Positions 26,224 to 35,286 of a DNA stretch of 64,000 nt are shown piece after piece. The position numbers and the translations under genes are program-made. The notes below the pieces were generated by a model. The model was not told where the DNA came from, did not search any database, and was given only the letters and a program-made list of their open reading frames with translations. Source of the DNA: Croceibacterium_B sp963811255. GTDB lineage: Bacteria > Pseudomonadota > Alphaproteobacteria > Sphingomonadales > Sphingomonadaceae. Every line of letters begins with the position of its first letter. Position 1 is the stretch's first letter. The stretch is taken from assembly GCA_963811255.1 (NCBI GenBank), contig CAWEQI010000003.1:1116001-1180000 (forward strand), given 5' to 3'.

Positions 26224-26756
26224 CGTCCCTGCGCTGGCCCAAGCGGAATGCGGAAGCAAGCCGGATCGTGGAAGTCGGGCTTCAGGCCGCTGTGTGCCAG
26301 CGCCCAATACGAGGGGCGCCCGCCCTCCTCCTCGATCACCGCGGCGAGCGAAGCGCTTTGCGCGCCTTGAAGCTCGCGACGGTCGAGGAACACGGTCTGC
26401 ATGAACATCTTCTCGCCGGTATCGTGCTTGATTTCGGGAATTTGCCGCGGCTTCGCGTCACCGGCGAGATTGCGGTAGCCGGAGAACTCATACGCAGCCC
26501 ACTGCCCACTCGGCGAGAAGTTGAACTCGCGGTAGCGCCCACCCCCATCGTAAAGGAACAACTCGAAGCAGGTCGTCTTCCACAGCTCGTCGCGTCGGCC
26601 CTTGCCGCGGAACGGCGGCACGACCAGCGAGGCGCAGCCATCGACCCGATAGCGCAGCATCAGCCGGCCGTCGGGCAGTTCGCTCCAGCCCACGCCCACC
26701 CCGCGCACCTGTCCTGGTGCGAAGGCGGGATGGGCGGTGAGTTCGTACGTTTGCAA
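26220..26756 (-). CDS. DOMON-like domain-containing protein
   Basis: 178 residues with no signal peptide. The beta-rich layout with LRYRVDG, PPFRGKGRRDELWKTTCFELFL and YREFNFSPSGQWAAYEFSGYR is that of the bacterial DOMON-like family, a cellobiose-dehydrogenase-cytochrome-like beta sandwich that binds sugar or heme in other proteins. Its stop overlaps the start of the NamZ-like gene (ATGA), so it may assist or be co-regulated with that muramidase. Divergent from tyrS, 32 nt apart. Confidence 0.85.
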   Translation of the reverse strand: MQTYELTAHPAFAPGQVRGVGVGWSELPDGRLMLRYRVDGCASLVVPPFRGKGRRDELWKTTCFELFLYDGGGRYREFNFSPSGQWAAYEFSGYRNLAGDAKPRQIPEIKHDTGEKMFMQTVFLDRRELQGAQSASLAAVIEEEGGRPSYWALAHSGLKPDFHDPACFRIPLGPAQGR

Positions 26757-26788
26757 GAACCGACCCTCGTGCTACGCGCCGCGCCGCC

Positions 26789-28018
26789 ATGGCATACCAA
26801 TCCGACCTTTTACGCCTGCTCGACGAGCGCGGGCATATCCATCAGGTGACCGATCCGGTCGCACTGGATGCGCTCGCATGCAAGGAGATCGTGTCGGGCT
26901 ACATCGGTTTCGACGCCACGGCGCCCTCGCTGCACGTTGGATCCATGGCCTCCATCATGCTGCTGCGGCGGATGCAGCAGACCGGGCACAAACCGGTCGT
27001 GCTGATGGGCGGCGGCACCACCCGGATCGGCGATCCCACCGGGCGCGACGAGAGCCGCAAGATGCTGAGCGACGCGACGATCGATGAGAACATCGCCTCG
27101 ATTCACACCGTCTTCGCCAAGCTGCTCCATTTCGGCGAAGGGCCGACGGACGCGGTAACGGTCAACAATCAGGACTGGCTCGGCCAGCTCGGCTATATCG
27201 AGCTGCTGCAGGAAGTCGGCACGCATTTCACGATCAACCGCATGCTGAGCTTCGATTCGGTCAAGCTGAGGCTCGATCGCGAGCAGCCGATGACGTTCCT
27301 CGAATTCAATTATATGATCCTGCAAGGGTACGACTTCCGGCATCTGGCGAAGATAATGGGCGTCCGCCTGCAGATGGGCGGGTCCGACCAGTGGGGTAAT
27401 ATCGTCAATGGCGTCGAGCTGACGCGACGGATGGACGGCCTGGAGGTGTTCGGCCTTACCACCCCGCTTGTGACGACCGCCGACGGCGCGAAGATGGGCA
27501 AGACTGCAGCGGGCGCGGTGTGGCTCAACGAGGATCGGTTGCCGAGCTACGACTTCTGGCAATACTGGCGCAACACCGACGACCGCGACGTCGGCAAGTT
27601 CCTGCGCCTGTTCACCGATGTCCCGCTCGATGAGATCGCCCGCCTGGAGACCCTCGAAGGCGCGGAAATCAACGACGCCAAGGTGCTGCTCGCGAACGAA
27701 GTCACCGGGATGGTCCGCGGCGAAGAGGCCGCGCGTGCCGCCGAAGCCACCGCGGCCGACACCTTCGCCGGCGGCGGGCTCGGCGAGAACCTGCCGGTGC
27801 TGGTCGTACCGCCCAAGGGCGTCCGCCTTGGCGCCGCGTGCACCGAGATCGGTTTCACCGCCTCCAACGGCGAGGCCAAGCGCAAGATCGCCGAGGGCGC
27901 GGTGCGGATCGACGGCGAGCCGGTAACCGATCCCGCTTACCTTGTCAGGCTTTCTCCGGGCGAGGAGCGCAAGCTTAGCCTTGGGCGCAAGCGCCACGGG
28001 ATACTGCGTTCCGCCTGA
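26789..28018 (+). CDS. tyrS: Tyrosyl-tRNA synthetase
   Basis: 409 residues. Class I aminoacyl-tRNA synthetase charging tRNA-Tyr. The HIGH-type motif is LHVG (48-51) in ATAPSLHVGS; the KMSKS-type loop is KMGKT (235-239). The tyrosine pocket has LQMGGSDQWGNI. An S4-like RNA-binding domain closes the protein (about 345-405). ATG at 26789; short intergenic region to the divergent DOMON gene. Confidence 0.97.
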   Translation: MAYQSDLLRLLDERGHIHQVTDPVALDALACKEIVSGYIGFDATAPSLHVGSMASIMLLRRMQQTGHKPVVLMGGGTTRIGDPTGRDESRKMLSDATIDENIASIHTVFAKLLHFGEGPTDAVTVNNQDWLGQLGYIELLQEVGTHFTINRMLSFDSVKLRLDREQPMTFLEFNYMILQGYDFRHLAKIMGVRLQMGGSDQWGNIVNGVELTRRMDGLEVFGLTTPLVTTADGAKMGKTAAGAVWLNEDRLPSYDFWQYWRNTDDRDVGKFLRLFTDVPLDEIARLETLEGAEINDAKVLLANEVTGMVRGEEAARAAEATAADTFAGGGLGENLPVLVVPPKGVRLGAACTEIGFTASNGEAKRKIAEGAVRIDGEPVTDPAYLVRLSPGEERKLSLGRKRHGILRSA

Positions 28019-28095
28019 TCCGCCCTTTACCCTTTCTCCAACATTTGTTGCGATAAGCCGGGCTCCACGGAAGAATAACGGGAGGAACGTGGCCG

Positions 28096-28431
28096 ATGAG
28101 CGGTGCGCAGCTTTCGATGCCCGAACAGCGCCGGGCGACCCGGCACCCGGTCGACCATCCGGTGATCGGCGAGCATCGTGTGCGCGGCGATGTGCCGCTG
28201 CACATCTGTAACCTGTCCGCCCATGGCTTCATGGTCGACGACGCGCCCGAGATGGGTCGCGGCGACCGCGTGATCGTTCGCCTGCCGGTGATCGGCCGGA
28301 TCGAGGCCTACTGCATCTGGACAGCCGACGAGCGCGCCGGCTTCCAGTTCGAGCGGATCATCCGCCTCGACGATTTCATGAGCATGATCGAGGCCCTGCA
28401 GCCCAACCCGCGACTGCGCCGGCGGGGCTGA
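28096..28431 (+). CDS. PilZ domain protein
   Basis: 111 residues made of one PilZ domain. The cyclic-di-GMP motifs are both present: RxxxR at 12-16 (RRATR) and N/D-x-S-x-x-G at 39-44 (NLSAHG). It probably reports c-di-GMP levels to a motility or envelope target. No motility gene is adjacent. GGGAGG lies about 13 nt before the ATG. Confidence 0.9.
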   Translation: MSGAQLSMPEQRRATRHPVDHPVIGEHRVRGDVPLHICNLSAHGFMVDDAPEMGRGDRVIVRLPVIGRIEAYCIWTADERAGFQFERIIRLDDFMSMIEALQPNPRLRRRG

Positions 28432-28487
28432 AGCCCCCTCCACCGCCCAAACATTCTGATAGCTTGGCAGCGCGGCGCGCTCCTGCC

Positions 28488-29819
28488 ATGGCGCGGAGCG
28501 TGACCGAACCGACCTCGCCGCTCCAGATCGCCGATTTCCGGAAGTTCTGGCTGGCGCGCTTCCTCGCGGTGTTCTCGACGCTGTCGATGGTCGTGCTGAT
28601 CGGCTATCAGACGTACGATGTCGCGCGCTCGGGCTACGGAATGGACCGGCGCGACGCGGCGTTCATGCTCGGTCTGCTCGGCGCCGCGCAGTTCGTGCCG
28701 CTGATGCTGCTGACGCCGCTCGCCGGCGTCGCCGCCGACCGCTTCGACCGCCGCGTGGTCGCGCTGTGCGCCAACGGCATCGACGCGCTGATCGCGCTCG
28801 CCCTCGCCCTCGCCACCTGGCGGGACGCGCTAAGTCTGCCGCTGCTGTTCTCGCTGGCCGCCCTTCACGGCACTGCGCGGGTGTTCAATGGCCCGGCCTT
28901 TTCCGCCATCGCCCCGAACATCGTTTCGCCGCAACTGCTGCCCAAGGCGATCGCCTTGAGCTCGATCGCCTGGCAGGTCGGCACGGTGATCGGCCCGGCC
29001 ATCGGCGGACTGCTATTCGCCTGGAAGCCCTCGTCGCCCTACTTCCTTTCGACCGGGCTGTTGCTGGCGTCGGCGCTGCTGGTGATCTCGATCCGTCCCG
29101 TGCGCGCTCGCCACGAAGGACCGCCGGTGCATCCGCTGCGGCAGATGATCGAAGGCTTTCAATTCGTCCGCCGCGAGCGATTCCTGCTCGGCTGCATCAC
29201 ACTCGATTTGTTCGCCGTGCTGCTCGGCGGGGCGACGGCGCTGCTGCCGGTCTACGCGCGCGACATCCTCAAGGTCGGACCAGAGGGGCTCGGGATCATG
29301 CGCGGCGCGCCCGCGGTGGGCGCGGCGCTGGTCGCCGGCTTGCTCTCGTGGCGCCCGCTCGAGCGTAATGTCGGGGTCAAGATGCTATGGGCGGTGGCTG
29401 CATTCGGCGCGGCCACGGCCGTGTTCGGCGTTTCGCGCAATTTCGCACTGTCGCTGCTCGCGCTCGCGGTTCTCGGCGCGGCCGACATGATCTCGGTGTT
29501 CGTGCGCAATTCGCTGGTCCAGCTCAACACACCGGACAACAAGCGAGGACGGGTCTCGTCGATCTCAGGCCTGGCGATTTCCGCCTCCAATGAGCTGGGC
29601 GAGCTCGAATCCGGCCTCGTCGCCGGATTCATAGGGGCCACCGGAGCGGTTGTCTTGGGCGGGGTCGGTGCGATAGTGATCACCGGCCTGTGGGCGTGGC
29701 TCTTTCCCGAGCTGCGCCTGGCGAAGACCTTTGCCCCGACATTCCTGCACGAAAGCGAAAGCGAGACCCAACCAGACCTCACCGGGCCAGACACAATCGG
29801 GAAGGAGCCAGCAACATGA
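28488..29819 (+). CDS. MFS transporter (EntS-like exporter)
   Basis: 443 residues from the ATG at 28488; a TTG eight codons upstream is possible. About 11-12 membrane segments. The loop after helix 2 has GVAADRFDRRVVAL, the major-facilitator motif A variant of the enterobactin-exporter/MFS_3 group. LNTPDNKRGRVSSI before helix 11 is also typical of that group. Substrate unknown; siderophore, drug or metabolite export are all possible. Its stop overlaps the cysK start (ATGA), which may mean shared expression. Confidence 0.85.
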   Translation: MARSVTEPTSPLQIADFRKFWLARFLAVFSTLSMVVLIGYQTYDVARSGYGMDRRDAAFMLGLLGAAQFVPLMLLTPLAGVAADRFDRRVVALCANGIDALIALALALATWRDALSLPLLFSLAALHGTARVFNGPAFSAIAPNIVSPQLLPKAIALSSIAWQVGTVIGPAIGGLLFAWKPSSPYFLSTGLLLASALLVISIRPVRARHEGPPVHPLRQMIEGFQFVRRERFLLGCITLDLFAVLLGGATALLPVYARDILKVGPEGLGIMRGAPAVGAALVAGLLSWRPLERNVGVKMLWAVAAFGAATAVFGVSRNFALSLLALAVLGAADMISVFVRNSLVQLNTPDNKRGRVSSISGLAISASNELGELESGLVAGFIGATGAVVLGGVGAIVITGLWAWLFPELRLAKTFAPTFLHESESETQPDLTGPDTIGKEPAT

Positions 29820-30736
29820 AGGCAGACAGCGTCATCGCCACCATCGGCAACACTCCGCACATCCGCCTGTCGCGGATGTTCCCTGACCACGAGGTCTGGG
29901 TGAAGAGCGAGCGCGCCAATCCGGGCGGCTCAATCAAGGACCGCATCGCCATGGCAATGGTCGAGGACGCGGAGAAATCCGGCAAGCTCAAGCCCGGCGG
30001 CACGATCATCGAACCGACCAGCGGCAACACTGGCATCGGACTCGCCATGGTCGCCGCCGTTAAGGCGTACAAGCTGATACTGGTGATGCCCGAAAGCATG
30101 AGCCTCGAGCGCCGCCGGCTGATGCTCGCCTATGGAGCGCAATTCGACCTGACGCCGAAGGAAAAGGGCATGAACGGCGCCATCGCCCGGGCCAAGGAGT
30201 TGATTGATGCGACACCGAACTCATGGATGCCGCAGCAGTTCGACAATCCGGCCAACGTCGAAATCCACGCGCGCACCACCGCGCAGGAAATCCTTGACGA
30301 TTTCGCCGACGCCCCGTTCGATTACCTGATAACCGGGGTCGGCACCGGCGGGCACCTGACCGGCTGCGCCGAAGTGCTCAAGAAGGCTTGGCCGAACCTC
30401 AAGGCCTACGCGGTCGAGCCGACGCTGTCGCCGGTCATTTCCGGCGGGCAGCCCGGCCCGCACCCGATCCAAGGCATCGGCGCAGGCTTCATCCCGAGCA
30501 ACCTCCACACCCAAGCGATCGACGGCGCGATCGCCGTCGAGGCGGACGACGCCAAGGAGATGGCCCGCCGTTCCGCGCGCGAGGAAGGGCTGCTGGTCGG
30601 CATCTCCAGCGGCGCCACGCTAGCTGCGATCAGGCAGAAGTGCGCCGAGCTCGACAAGGGCGCCCGCGTGATCGGCTTCAACTACGATACCGGCGAGCGC
30701 TACCTTTCGGTGCCCGACTTTCTACCCACCGAGTAA
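29816..30736 (+). CDS. cysK: Cysteine synthase (O-acetylserine sulfhydrylase)
   Basis: 306 residues, a PLP enzyme that makes cysteine from O-acetylserine and sulfide. The PLP lysine is Lys41 (NPGGSIKDR). The substrate loop EPTSGNTGIGLA and the phosphate-binding GVGTGGHLTG are intact, as is the C-terminal GISSGATLAA. PIQGIGAGFIP matches CysK rather than cystathionine beta-synthase. ATG overlaps the preceding stop; GGGAAGGAG precedes it. Confidence 0.95.
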   Translation: MKADSVIATIGNTPHIRLSRMFPDHEVWVKSERANPGGSIKDRIAMAMVEDAEKSGKLKPGGTIIEPTSGNTGIGLAMVAAVKAYKLILVMPESMSLERRRLMLAYGAQFDLTPKEKGMNGAIARAKELIDATPNSWMPQQFDNPANVEIHARTTAQEILDDFADAPFDYLITGVGTGGHLTGCAEVLKKAWPNLKAYAVEPTLSPVISGGQPGPHPIQGIGAGFIPSNLHTQAIDGAIAVEADDAKEMARRSAREEGLLVGISSGATLAAIRQKCAELDKGARVIGFNYDTGERYLSVPDFLPTE

Positions 30737-30806
30737 TTGCCGAGCCTCTTGCGCCGGTTGCCGCGCTCGGTCATCTTGTTGACTCAGGCAATCGGGGGAG
30801 AGGCCG

Positions 30807-31220
30807 ATGAGTTTTCGTGTGTGCCTGGGCAGCTTCGCGCTGCTCACGATCGCAGCCTTGACGGCAATGCCGGCGGCCGCTCACCATTCGTTCGCGATGT
30901 TCGACAACTCGCGCTCGGTCACGCTTCACGGCAAGGTCAATTACTACCAGTGGACCAACCCGCACGCTTACCTGCAGATTCAGGCTGACGACGGCAACGG
31001 AGGGACCAAGGCGTACACGCTGGAGATGACCAGCCCGAACATGCTCCACCGCGGCGGCTGGAGTTCGCGGACGGTGAAGACGGGCGACGAAGTCACTGCG
31101 GTGATGTCGCCGCTGCGCGACGGTCAGCCCGGCGGCCTGCTGCTCAAGCTGACATTGCCGAGCGGCAAGACGATGCTGCCCGGCGTGCCCAACGCGCAGC
31201 GCTACAAGATTACCTCATGA
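30807..31220 (+). CDS. DUF6152 family secreted protein
   Basis: 137 residues. A signal peptide (about 1-25, MPAAAHH) is followed by HSFAMFDNSRSVTLHGKV, YYQWTNPHAYLQIQ and the C-terminal SGKTMLPGVPNAQRYK, the recognisable core of DUF6152. These small periplasmic proteins are common in sphingomonads and gammaproteobacteria that degrade steroids and aromatics, with unknown function. The next gene overlaps its stop by 4 nt. Confidence 0.85.
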   Translation: MSFRVCLGSFALLTIAALTAMPAAAHHSFAMFDNSRSVTLHGKVNYYQWTNPHAYLQIQADDGNGGTKAYTLEMTSPNMLHRGGWSSRTVKTGDEVTAVMSPLRDGQPGGLLLKLTLPSGKTMLPGVPNAQRYKITS

Positions 31221-31966
31221 GCGGCGGCTCATCGGGCGCCCGATTGCTCGCAGGCGCGGCGCTGTTTTCGGTTGCCCTGCCGGCCGCGGCACACCCGGAT
31301 TTCAGCGGCACCTGGGAGCGTTATCCGCCGCCCGGCGAGAAGGGCGATCCGCGCTATAATCCCGCGCCGATCCCCGATCCGCAGCTCAAGCCGCAGTACC
31401 GCGCCGCCTACGAAGAGGGGCAGAAGATCCTCAAGAAACGGCTTGAAGAGGGTCAGCCGGCCGGCGACAACTACGTCCACTGCATCCCCGACGGGATGCC
31501 GGCGATGATGATGGGCATGTTCCCGATGGAGATCATGCAGCGCCCCGAGCAGATCAACATCACCCAGGAAGCCTTTAGCCAGACCCGCCGCATCTACATG
31601 AACCAGAAGCTGCCCAAGTGGGACGAGGTCGATCCCAGCTTCTACGGCGCCTCGGTCGGACACTGGGAAGGCGATACGCTGGTGATGGAGACCACCGGGA
31701 TCAAGGACAATGTCCGCTTCCGCTGGACCCCGCATTCGGACGCGATGAAGATCACCGAGCGGATGCGGCTGATCGCGCCGGACATCCTGCAAGACAAGAT
31801 CACGGTGACCGACGATTACCTCGAGAAGCCGTGGACCTACTCGTACTCGTACCGCCGGATGAAGGATTACAAGCTGCAGGAATACGTCTGCGAGGATAAC
31901 CGCGAGTACGTCGATGCGCAGGGGAACCAGCGGCTGAGGATCGACTCTCCACCACAGTCGCACTAG
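31217..31966 (+). CDS. Secreted protein, partner of DUF6152 gene
   Basis: 249 residues with a signal peptide ending near PAAAHP. The mature protein begins DFSGTWERYPPPGEKG and has PDGMPAMMMGMFPMEI, QTRRIYMNQKLP, GASVGHWEGDTLVMETTGI and MKITERMRL. Proteins with the same order of motifs accompany DUF6152 genes. The fold looks like an extracytoplasmic beta structure (lipocalin-like), inferred only. One Cys pair is possible (HCIPDG and YVCEDN). Function unknown; tightly coupled to the preceding gene. Confidence 0.75.
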   Translation: MSGGSSGARLLAGAALFSVALPAAAHPDFSGTWERYPPPGEKGDPRYNPAPIPDPQLKPQYRAAYEEGQKILKKRLEEGQPAGDNYVHCIPDGMPAMMMGMFPMEIMQRPEQINITQEAFSQTRRIYMNQKLPKWDEVDPSFYGASVGHWEGDTLVMETTGIKDNVRFRWTPHSDAMKITERMRLIAPDILQDKITVTDDYLEKPWTYSYSYRRMKDYKLQEYVCEDNREYVDAQGNQRLRIDSPPQSH

Positions 31967-31998
31967 GCCGCTCCCGACGGGAGCTGACTGGAGCGACA

Positions 31999-32697
31999 AT
32001 GGAACCCCAAAAGATCCCCTACACCGACGGCGACACCCACCTTACCGGGCTGCTCTATCGCCCCGCCGGCCAGCCCCGCGCGGCGATCCTGGTCTATCCG
32101 ACGATCATGAATCAGGAAGGCGTGGTGCTGAAGAAGGCCGCGTCGCTGGCCGAGCACGGCTATCTCGCCTTCGTCGCCGATTTTTACGGCAAGAACCCCG
32201 AGAACTTCGAGCAGTCGCGCGAATTCGCCGCCGAGGTCCGCCCGCAGCCGGAGGACTTCCGCCGGCGAATCCGCCAGGCGATCGGCTCGCTCGCGTCGCT
32301 ACCCGAAGCCGAAGGACTGGCGCTGGGCGCGATCGGCTTCTGCATGGGCGGCGGCGCGGTGCTCGAACTGGCCCGCGAGGGCGCGCCGCTCGACGTGGTG
32401 GTCAGCTTCCATGGCTTGCTGCAGACCGACCTCCCAGCCGAAACGGGCAAGGTCACCGCCCGCATCCTTGTTTGCCACGGCGATGCCGATCCGATGGTCC
32501 CGCGCAGTCAGGTGATGGCATTCTGGGAGGAAATGGACGCCGCTGGAGCCAACTGGCATTTCCATTCCTACAGCGGCGTCAAGCACGGCTTCACCAATCC
32601 GGGGCCGGCGCTGAATCCGGCGGTCGGTTACGACGCCAGCGCCGACCGCCAGAGCTGGGCGGCGATGTTTGAGCTGTTCGACGAGGTGTTCGCCTAG
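31999..32697 (+). CDS. Dienelactone hydrolase family protein
   Basis: 232 residues, alpha/beta hydrolase. The nucleophile elbow is GFCMGG with Cys115, and Asp164 (GDADPMV) and His196 (GVKHGF) complete the C-D-H triad of dienelactone hydrolases. The known role is opening 4-carboxymethylenebutenolide in chloroaromatic degradation, but many homologues act on other esters or lactones. No ortho-cleavage genes adjoin it. Converges on fabG with a 4-nt overlap. Confidence 0.9.
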   Translation: MEPQKIPYTDGDTHLTGLLYRPAGQPRAAILVYPTIMNQEGVVLKKAASLAEHGYLAFVADFYGKNPENFEQSREFAAEVRPQPEDFRRRIRQAIGSLASLPEAEGLALGAIGFCMGGGAVLELAREGAPLDVVVSFHGLLQTDLPAETGKVTARILVCHGDADPMVPRSQVMAFWEEMDAAGANWHFHSYSGVKHGFTNPGPALNPAVGYDASADRQSWAAMFELFDEVFA

Positions 32698-33446
32698 GCG
32701 AACATCGCCATGCCACCGTTGACGTGCAGCGTCTGCCCGGTGACGTAGCCGGCTTCCTTGCTGGCGAGATAGACCACCGCGGCGCCGATGTCGCCGCCCT
32801 CGCCCATCCGGCCCAGCGGGATGCGCGTGTTGATCGCCTCCTTCTGCGCGTCGTTCAGCGCGTCGGTCATCGCCGTGCGGATGAAGCCGGGGGCGACACA
32901 GTTGGCGGTGATACCGCGGCTGGCGACTTCCTGCGCGAAGCTCTTGGTCATACCGACGAGGCCGGCCTTGGCCGCGGCGTAATTCACCTGCCCCGGATTG
33001 CCGGTCGCGCCGACCACGCTGGTAATGCCAATGATACGCCCGAACCGCGCCTTCATCATCGGCTTGGCCGCCGCCCGCATCAATCGGAACGCGGCCTCGA
33101 GATTTACCCGGATCACCGCATCCCACTCATCGTCCTTCATCCGCATGGCGAGGTTATCGCGGGTGATGCCGGCGTTGTTGACCAGAATGTCGAGTTTTCC
33201 GAACGTGTCGAGCGCCGCCGGAACCAGCTCCTCGACTTGAATCGTGTTCGAAAGATCGCAGGTTATCTCTATGTGATCGTGGCCGAACTCTTCGTTCAGC
33301 TCCTCCCGAAATGCCCGCAACTTGCTCGAATTCGAACCCGAGAGCGCCAGCCGCGCCCCCTGCTTCGCGAGGCACCGAGCGATCGACGAGCCGATTCCGC
33401 CACTGGCGCCGGTCACGAGGGCGGTCATCCCGGTTAGGTCGAACAT
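32694..33446 (-). CDS. fabG: 3-oxoacyl-[acyl-carrier-protein] reductase
   Basis: 250 residues. NADPH-dependent reduction of 3-oxoacyl-ACP. TGASGGIG at 12-19 binds the cofactor; catalytic residues are Ser144, Tyr157 and Lys161 (NYAAAKAG); NNAG at 91-94. Two ATGs lie two codons apart (33452, 33446). AAGGAG is only 2 nt from the first but 8 nt from the second, so MFDLTG is preferred. The gene overlaps or abuts the fabD stop. Confidence 0.96.
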   Translation of the reverse strand: MFDLTGMTALVTGASGGIGSSIARCLAKQGARLALSGSNSSKLRAFREELNEEFGHDHIEITCDLSNTIQVEELVPAALDTFGKLDILVNNAGITRDNLAMRMKDDEWDAVIRVNLEAAFRLMRAAAKPMMKARFGRIIGITSVVGATGNPGQVNYAAAKAGLVGMTKSFAQEVASRGITANCVAPGFIRTAMTDALNDAQKEAINTRIPLGRMGEGGDIGAAVVYLASKEAGYVTGQTLHVNGGMAMFA

Positions 33447-33448
33447 AC

Positions 33449-34384
33449 TCATAGCTCCTTCGCCAGCGCTTCGATGTCGGCCATCGACACCACGCTTGTG
33501 ACAGTCACGTCGTCCACCGTGCGCGAAACCATCGGGCCGAGAACCTTGCCGCCCAGTTCGACGAACTGATCGACGCCGGCGGCTTTCATCTCCAGCACGC
33601 TTTCGCGCCAGCGGACGCGGTCGGTGACCTGCTTGACCAGCAGCAGGCGCTCGGCTGCGGGGTCGGTGACTTCCTTCGCCGTGACGTTGGCATAGAGCGG
33701 CAGGCGGAACGGCCGCGGCGAACAGCGCTCGAGCGCGGTGTCCATCGCATCGGCGGCGGACTTCATCAGCGAACAATGAAACGGCGCCGAGACCGGCAGC
33801 AGCACGCCGCGTTTGATCCCGAAATCCTTCGCCAGCGCGACCGCCCGTTCGATCGCTCCCCTGTGTCCCGAAAGCACGACCTGTCCGGGATCATTGTCGT
33901 TGGCGACCTCGCACACTTCGCCCTCGGCGGCCTTGTCCGCCAGCGCCACGGCCTTGTCGATGTCGGCACCAAGCAGCGCGCACATCGCCCCCTCGCCGAC
34001 CGGCACCGCCGCCTGCATCGCCAGCCCCCGCAGCCTGAGCAGCCGCGCGGTGTCGGCCAGCGTGAACGCGCCGGCCGCGCACAGGGCCGTGTATTCGCCG
34101 AGGCTGTGCCCGGCGACGCAGTCGGCCTTCTCGACGATGGTCACGCCGACGTCTTTCTCGAGCACCCGCAGCATGGCGATGGCGTTGGCCATGATCGCCG
34201 GCTGGGCGTTCTCGGTCAGGGTCAGCGTGTCCTGCGGCCCCTCGCGCATGATCGCCGAGAGCTTTTGCCCGAGCGCATCATCGACCTCTTCGAACACTTC
34301 GCGCGCCGCCGCGCTGGCATCGGCCAATTCCGCGCCCATGCCGACTTTCTGGCTGCCCTGCCCGGGGAAGATAAAGGCTCTCAT
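33449..34384 (-). CDS. fabD: Malonyl-CoA-ACP transacylase
   Basis: 311 residues. It loads malonate onto ACP. FPGQGSQ at 6-12, nucleophile Ser94 in GHSLGEY and APFHCSLM with the catalytic His are all present. Runs on the minus strand ahead of fabG; the LD-carboxypeptidase gene lies 42 nt upstream, possibly in the same transcript. Confidence 0.97.
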   Translation of the reverse strand: MRAFIFPGQGSQKVGMGAELADASAAAREVFEEVDDALGQKLSAIMREGPQDTLTLTENAQPAIMANAIAMLRVLEKDVGVTIVEKADCVAGHSLGEYTALCAAGAFTLADTARLLRLRGLAMQAAVPVGEGAMCALLGADIDKAVALADKAAEGEVCEVANDNDPGQVVLSGHRGAIERAVALAKDFGIKRGVLLPVSAPFHCSLMKSAADAMDTALERCSPRPFRLPLYANVTAKEVTDPAAERLLLVKQVTDRVRWRESVLEMKAAGVDQFVELGGKVLGPMVSRTVDDVTVTSVVSMADIEALAKEL

Positions 34385-34426
34385 GGCTCTCTCCTTGTCG
34401 CGCCGCGCCTATGGCGCAGCGGACGA

Positions 34427-35233
34427 TCAGGCAAGGCCGAAGGGAACGATTCGGTTGTCGGCGTCGTGGCCGATATCGGCGCGGCCGAGATAGGGAATGC
34501 TGGCCCGCTCGCACCAGTCGCGGGCGATCTCCTCCGGCTCGGCGCCGAATTCGCGGTCATTCTCCGGAATGGCGCTCAAGCGGCCTAGCCTGACCCCGGC
34601 GATCCCGCGCAAGTGCTCTGTGACATGAAAGAACAGCCGGTCGATGGCGTAAAGGTGCTCGGCCACTTCCTCGACCAGCACCACGTACCCCGTCAGGTCG
34701 GGCATGAAACGCGTGCCGCACAGCATCGCCAGCGTGATGAGGTTGAACGCGACGGTGGGCCGTCCGTCGAGGTTCGGCTCGAGTCCCTCGCGGTGTCCGG
34801 CAAACCACCCCAGGGCGCGGCGGATCCCGTCCTCGCCGCCTTCACGCCGGATGTCGACCGGCATCGGCCCATGCACTGCGCGGGCGAAGCCGTGCCTGTG
34901 CGCCGCCGCGAGCAGGTAGCCGCAGTCCGAATAGCCGAACCATTGCTGGTCGGATCGGTGTTTGCCGAGCTGTTCGACGACCTGCGCCACGATCCGGTTG
35001 GAGCCGTAGCCGCCCTTGGCGAACCACACCGCGTCGGCCGCGGAGTGGGCGCAGGTCAACAGTGCCCCCAGGCGCATGTCGTCGGGCCCTGCGAAATGGC
35101 CGCCGTCGGCAAAGCATTGCGGGTGAAAGTCGAGCTGCAGCTGCGGGAACTCGGTCTTCGCCAGCGCTTCGACCCGCGCCGCGTCCTCGCTCCTGATCGG
35201 CGTTCCCGGGGCGCAGATGGCGATGCGGGTCAT
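34427..35233 (-). CDS. LD-carboxypeptidase (peptidase family S66)
   Basis: 268 residues without signal peptide. Cytosolic S66 enzymes remove the terminal D-alanine from murein tetrapeptides during recycling. The catalytic triad can be placed: Ser102 (FGYSDCG), Glu188 (VLVEEVAEHLY) and His256 (DIGHDADN). The oxyanion region WFAKGGYGSNRI fits. It is divergent from mpl, 53 nt away, and both act on the same recycled peptide. MccF-type microcin resistance is the less likely alternative. Confidence 0.9.
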   Translation of the reverse strand: MTRIAICAPGTPIRSEDAARVEALAKTEFPQLQLDFHPQCFADGGHFAGPDDMRLGALLTCAHSAADAVWFAKGGYGSNRIVAQVVEQLGKHRSDQQWFGYSDCGYLLAAAHRHGFARAVHGPMPVDIRREGGEDGIRRALGWFAGHREGLEPNLDGRPTVAFNLITLAMLCGTRFMPDLTGYVVLVEEVAEHLYAIDRLFFHVTEHLRGIAGVRLGRLSAIPENDREFGAEPEEIARDWCERASIPYLGRADIGHDADNRIVPFGLA

Positions 35234-35286
35234 CGCCGCCTTCTAGCTGGCTTGTCATGCCTCCGACAACGGCATACCTGCCCCGC

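Noticed and set aside
26810..27997. A 395-residue minus-strand open frame across tyrS
   Set aside because: Fully antisense to a clear tyrosyl-tRNA synthetase and without recognisable domains.
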